Shown here in pieces: positions 24,458 through 64,000 of a stretch of 64,000 nt of DNA. The position numbers and the translations under genes are program-made. The stretch is from contig WPIO01000059.1 in assembly GCA_009760855.2 (NCBI GenBank), forward strand, positions 2,522,501-2,586,500, read 5' to 3'. Source of the stretch: Cristatella mucedo. Taxonomy: Eukaryota; Bryozoa; Phylactolaemata; Cristatellidae. Positions within the stretch are counted from its first letter, which is position 1; each line of letters starts with the position of its first letter. The notes beneath the pieces are model-generated. The model was given only the letters and a program-made list of their open reading frames with translations. It did not search any database and was not told where the DNA came from.

Positions 24458-24831
24458 GCGCCATCAGGTGCCGCTGCTGCTGCCGCCGCCAAGCAAGTGA
24501 GCGGCAGTGTACGTGCGTGCACCCGAACGCAGAACGTACACTCGCCATGCATAGCAGCACAGAGTTACGAAAAGCTCAAACTTCGAGATGCTTCCTGATG
24601 CACCAGGTCGCTCAGGCGTTCACTGTCGCACCGTATTCTCTAGGCGCTGCACGCACGAGCCAGGGGTTCATTCGAGCGACCCCAGTGAACAAAAGTGCAC
24701 TCACGAGTGCATGCCCTACCAAGGCCGAGCAGCCTCGAAGAGCTGGGCACTACCTGCAATGCCTCTGCTAGCACAGCTTCTGTTACCGCACTTCTGATAA
24801 TCGCTTCACTCTCCCTGCTCGCTCAACTGTG

Positions 24832-24837
24832 AATAAA
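24832..24837 (+). terminator. Polyadenylation signal of coiled-coil gene
   Basis: AATAAA 375 bp after the stop; a second AATAAA follows at 24863-24868. Confidence 0.55.
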
Positions 24838-24862
24838 CAACTAAAACGGAATCAAGATACTA

Positions 24863-24868
24863 AATAAA
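24863..24868 (+). terminator. Second polyadenylation signal, coiled-coil gene
   Basis: AATAAA within TACTAAATAAAAAACTC, 31 bp after the first. Confidence 0.5.
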
Positions 24869-24906
24869 AAACTCAAACGCTCCAATGTATTGTACCATCA
24901 ATTGCA

Positions 24907-24912
24907 TTTATT
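24907..24912 (-). terminator. Polyadenylation signal of STIMATE-like gene
   Basis: TTTATT on the plus strand reads AATAAA on the minus strand, 939 bp beyond the minus-strand stop. It faces the plus-strand signals about 40 bp away. Confidence 0.45.
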
Positions 24913-25850
24913 TCCAGACTTTTTCTGAGTACAAGCACACCAATTTTGTTCTTCAGCTTAGCACAAAGCAGCAGCAGCAACAACCAGCTTGTTGCAGCTG
25001 CTGCTTTGTTTCCTGCAGCAGACACCTGCACGTGCTGACTGGCACACATCCAGAATGAGCTGCTGCTCTGCTCTGTTGCCTTGCGTGGGGGGAGGGGGAG
25101 GGGGGGGGGGAGGGGGAGGGGAAGAGTTAAAGGCTGCTTGGCCTACAAAGGAAGCCTACTCTGCTCAGCAGAAAAATGGCACATGTTAACTGCTGCTGCA
25201 GCGGCCTCGTCGTACTCGTGGCAGAAATCACTCCTTCCATGTGCGACCCGTGATTTCTTGGCTGAACATTGCCGACGTAAAGATGAGCAAAAAGTGGCAG
25301 TGGGCACAAAGCCGCAAACATGGCCGCCTTAAGGCAAGCGAGAGCTGGCTAGTGCATAGCGGCAGAGCAGCGCTGCCACCTCGATCAAAGCCCGAGCTAC
25401 CATCAACGATCGGGATGGAAGCTACGGTCGCTGCCTAGCGACGGCAGCAGCAGCACAAGCATCAAGCGCACGCTGCTGCGCGCTGGCAAGCTAGCCGAAC
25501 GGCCACAGTGTAGCCATAATGGCTGCAACATAAGCGTGTGCAGCAGTCGAAGCCGCCACATTCGTTACTAAGGTTACTCAAAGGCAAGAGCCGCCAGCTG
25601 GAAATAAGCTGTGCCGTGGTGCACTGCCCGGCACAGCTTAGCAAAGCGAGGCTGTGACGTGCACCAAAAAACTCGTCTGTATCAAAGAGGCACAGAGGCC
25701 GCATGGCCGACGGAGACAAGGAAAGCAGGTGTGCATAGGTCCACAACTTAGAACATTCGGACGGTCCAGTATCGCCCTCGGAAATAGTGGCCGTTTGGCC
25801 ACGGTGGAAGTTCGGTAGCCGTTCTGGCAGCGTGTGATTAGGTTCGTCGG

Positions 25851-41100
<15,250 letters not shown>

Positions 41101-41761
41101 GCTCGTTGCAGCTGCTCAGATCGCAGGCGTGCCCGGAGCCCAACGGTCAAGTAGCGGGAGGCATCGGAGTGTCAGCCAACAAAATGTCGGCGTCATGGTG
41201 TCCTATTCGATTGGTTAATGAAAGTCTCTTAATTAGATGCGCATAGGGCCAGTCAATTCCGCTAAAACGAGGGTTAGGAATGAGTACCAAGAACTGCTGT
41301 CCGAGCGATAGGCGTCAACCAGTCACAACGGAGGGAAGACCTCAGCCTGTAGCGAGTCCATTTGCTACAATATAAAATAAGACAAAAGCCAATCTTACAG
41401 AACAGAGGATCCCTTCCATGCTTGGCTTATGCTCGCATTTTTATAAATATAATGTATCCTATCAATGTCTAGCCTATAACTGCTGTATCTAGAAGGGATT
41501 ACATCTTGCTTATAGCTACCTTCCAAAAATGGACCATCTTTCATAAGCACATAGGCACAAAGGAACGCTTAGATAATATTTATCATTAACTCTTAAATAT
41601 AATTAGACTTTATATAAAAAAGGATAGCAATGTTCTTTTTTTGACCTACGGACTTCACCCGGCACGTGGCGCATGCGCTGAGACGGGAACGGGGTTAAAA
41701 GCCAGGAGCCATCTTTACCTTATTGGTGTTGGCGCGCCAGCTCGGGAATTTTAGCTTTAAA
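41101..41761. promoter_or_regulatory. Putative bidirectional promoter, STIMATE and SFMBT
   Basis: 661 bp separate the two divergent start codons, so both 5' UTRs and promoters must fit here or overlap. GCGCATGCGC at 41669-41678 matches the core of NRF1 sites and GCCATCTT at 41708-41715 is a YY1-type core on the minus strand. No TATA box is evident. The first SFMBT coding exon is inferred, which limits certainty. Confidence 0.5.
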
Positions 41762-62347
<20,586 letters not shown>

Positions 62348-63600
62348 GTGCGTGCCCACAGCTGCGCTGCCACTGCTTCGGCCTCCTCCTTTTCCCCTTC
62401 CATTCTTGCTAGCTCTTGCTGCTGCCGTGTGTGCTGTCGTTGCTTGTGCGGCCCCATGGCAGCAGCAGCCTTGTATTGCCTCCTCGGCCAGTGGGCCGCC
62501 GCTTGTGGCGCAGTAAATGCTATGATGAACGCCGTCTCTCTGCCTCGATGCATCATCATCCTCTCTGGCCGAGACTCGCAGGCACTTTTTCCCTCGTCGT
62601 GTCGTGGCTGAGAAGACGACTCGCTGATATTTGCTCAAGTTGCATCATGCTCGGCGCCAGATATTTTAGAGATGTTCAAGAGTAATGGTATGGGTTAACA
62701 AGTGTGGTTGTAGCTAGCCTGTCCGGGAATAGTAGCAGCGAGACTTGCTGCCTTCCTAGTTGAGGCGCTAGCAACACGATTTGCCCGGATAGGGGCGAAA
62801 GTGCTCTCAGTATCATTGTTTTTGGCAGCCTTTTGTGTCTTGCTCACTAGTGAAGACATTAATTTCTCGGCGTGGCTGCTAGACTAGCCCCCGGCGGAAT
62901 CATCCTTTGCTGGTCTGCTTGATTGAGGCAGCCGGAAACATTGGGCTGCAGTGAGCCAGCTAGCTGCCCGCATGGTAACTGTGGCAGGATCCTGCTTCTC
63001 AGGAGTGGTAGCAGCAGATACCGAATGGAATGCTAGGAATTTTTTTCAAATTGAACAGGATGAATCGACTGCCACAGCTGCCTAGGAGCTGTCGAGAGCG
63101 ATAGTCGGCCACCACGAGATACTGTTTATTGTAAATGTCGAGAACGATTGAGACGACTGAGACGATTGGTCCAAAAATCGAAGACAAAAAAGATTATTGA
63201 GATAGATTTTTGAATAGAGTTTTGACGATTTCCGCACAAAAGGGAAGCACTAAAAAAAAAGAAGATTTGGCAAACCAGACGACCTAACCAGACCCTCGAG
63301 TGATCTGGAAGCGACGAGGCTACAAAGATCGATCGATATATGCACCATATACGTCTTGTGCCCCAACTTGTTGAACCTTGGTACATCGGGATACATTTTT
63401 GCAGCTTGTTGAGGTATACGTTTGTGACTTGTAAGCACCTTCATTTACACTGTTATAAGTTTTGCTATACATGCTTCAAACGTCCTTGAATTGTATTATT
63501 TGTAAGTGTGTGCCCTAAACAATTATTCGATTGTTGAACCAATCTTCGCAGTATTTTCTCGAGAAGTTGGGTTGGGACGTAATAGTAACTATGTTAAGTA
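62348..63600. other. SFMBT intron running to the window end
   Basis: No continuation of the SLED domain was recognised. Open frames on both strands here lack domain content; an AT-rich stretch lies around 63130-63480. Confidence 0.5.
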
Positions 63601-63604
63601 ATAA

Positions 63605-64000
63605 TAGTTAAGTGTTAGTAGTGCCCAACGCCATACCTTACATTGCTAAAATTCGGGCTTGCTTAGACTATCATATCTAAAACGGACCCATGCATTTCTG
63701 ACATCTCTTCTCGACTTCTGTAACTCACTGCTTGCTAGTCTACCGGCTTGTGCAATCAGCCGCTTTCAGTTGGTGCAAAACTCGGAAGCTAGGCTTGCCT
63801 GTCGTGAGTGGCGCTGTTGCCTTACCAACCACTTCTTGCCAACTTGCACTGGCCTCCCAGGCAAGCAGTGCACCAACTTAAGGGTTCAGTCACTTACTTC
63901 TAGGTCCCTTCATTCTCTGGCTCCAGCGTACCTATCAGATCTACTCCCCCACTAGACCAGGCTTTTTGCCACCCACTTTTCTGAAGCAAATCGCTTAGCT
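63605..64000 (+). mobile_element. LINE family A fragment, cut by window end
   Basis: Reads IAKIRACLDY, TSLLDFCNSLLASLPACAIS, FQLVQNSEARLACREW and LHSLAPAYLSDLLPH across frameshifts, as in 19650-20000. Truncated by the window edge. Confidence 0.8.

Larger units (their letters stand above)
24458..25850. other. Convergent 3' UTR region
   Basis: Lies between the stop of the plus-strand coiled-coil gene and the stop of the minus-strand STIMATE-like gene. It has plus AATAAA at 24832 and 24863, minus AATAAA at 24912-24907, and a G-rich stretch at 25086-25130. No further gene seen. Confidence 0.5.

Overview
The window is animal (metazoan) nuclear DNA. It has spliced genes with GT-AG introns and extremely dense simple-sequence repeats, plus many 5'-truncated non-LTR retrotransposon fragments, tRNA-derived SINEs and a TIR element. 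The protein-coding content (an EGFR-family receptor tyrosine kinase, an SFMBT-type four-MBT Polycomb protein and a STIMATE/TMEM110 membrane protein) is animal-specific. Divergence from the human proteins and the repeat repertoire suggest an invertebrate. I could not place it in a phylum. No rRNA, genuine tRNA gene or CRISPR array was seen.

Layout. (1) 2024-14317, plus strand: the 3' part of an EGFR/ErbB-like gene in 13 exons. It covers the last furin-like repeats, the transmembrane helix, the complete kinase domain and a tail rich in Tyr-x-Asn motifs. The ligand-binding L domains lie left of the window. (2) 14318-21368: 3'UTR, then SINE and LINE debris, then a CG-rich promoter-like stretch. 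(3) 21369-24457, plus strand: a two-exon gene for a coiled-coil protein ending in the CaaX box CLVM, not recognised. (4) 25851-41100, minus strand: a STIMATE-like gene. Five coding exons are identified and one expected exon between 31441 and 40555 was not found. Its introns hold LINE and SINE fragments, a PIF/Harbinger-like MITE and long microsatellites. Its 3' end meets the 3' end of gene 3 tail to tail near 24.9 kb. (5) 41762 to beyond 62347, plus strand: an SFMBT gene. Sixteen exons are visible, encoding a long Ala/Ser/Gln-rich N-terminal region, four MBT repeats and the start of the SLED (DUF3588) domain; the C-terminus (with a SAM domain in relatives) is outside the window. One intron holds an antisense pseudogene of an unnamed invertebrate repeat-encoded family, another a LINE, another a 166-bp palindrome.

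How the genes relate. EGFR is a plasma-membrane growth-factor receptor, STIMATE an ER protein that helps STIM-dependent calcium entry, and SFMBT a chromatin repressor working with YY1/Pho-type factors. They are not one pathway. STIMATE and SFMBT are head to head with start codons only 661 bp apart and probably share a promoter. From memory, the human orthologues STIMATE (TMEM110) and SFMBT1 are also neighbours on 3p21.1, so this may be deeply conserved microsynteny. All exon models were made by eye from splice sites, reading phase and remembered family sequence; no search or alignment was run.
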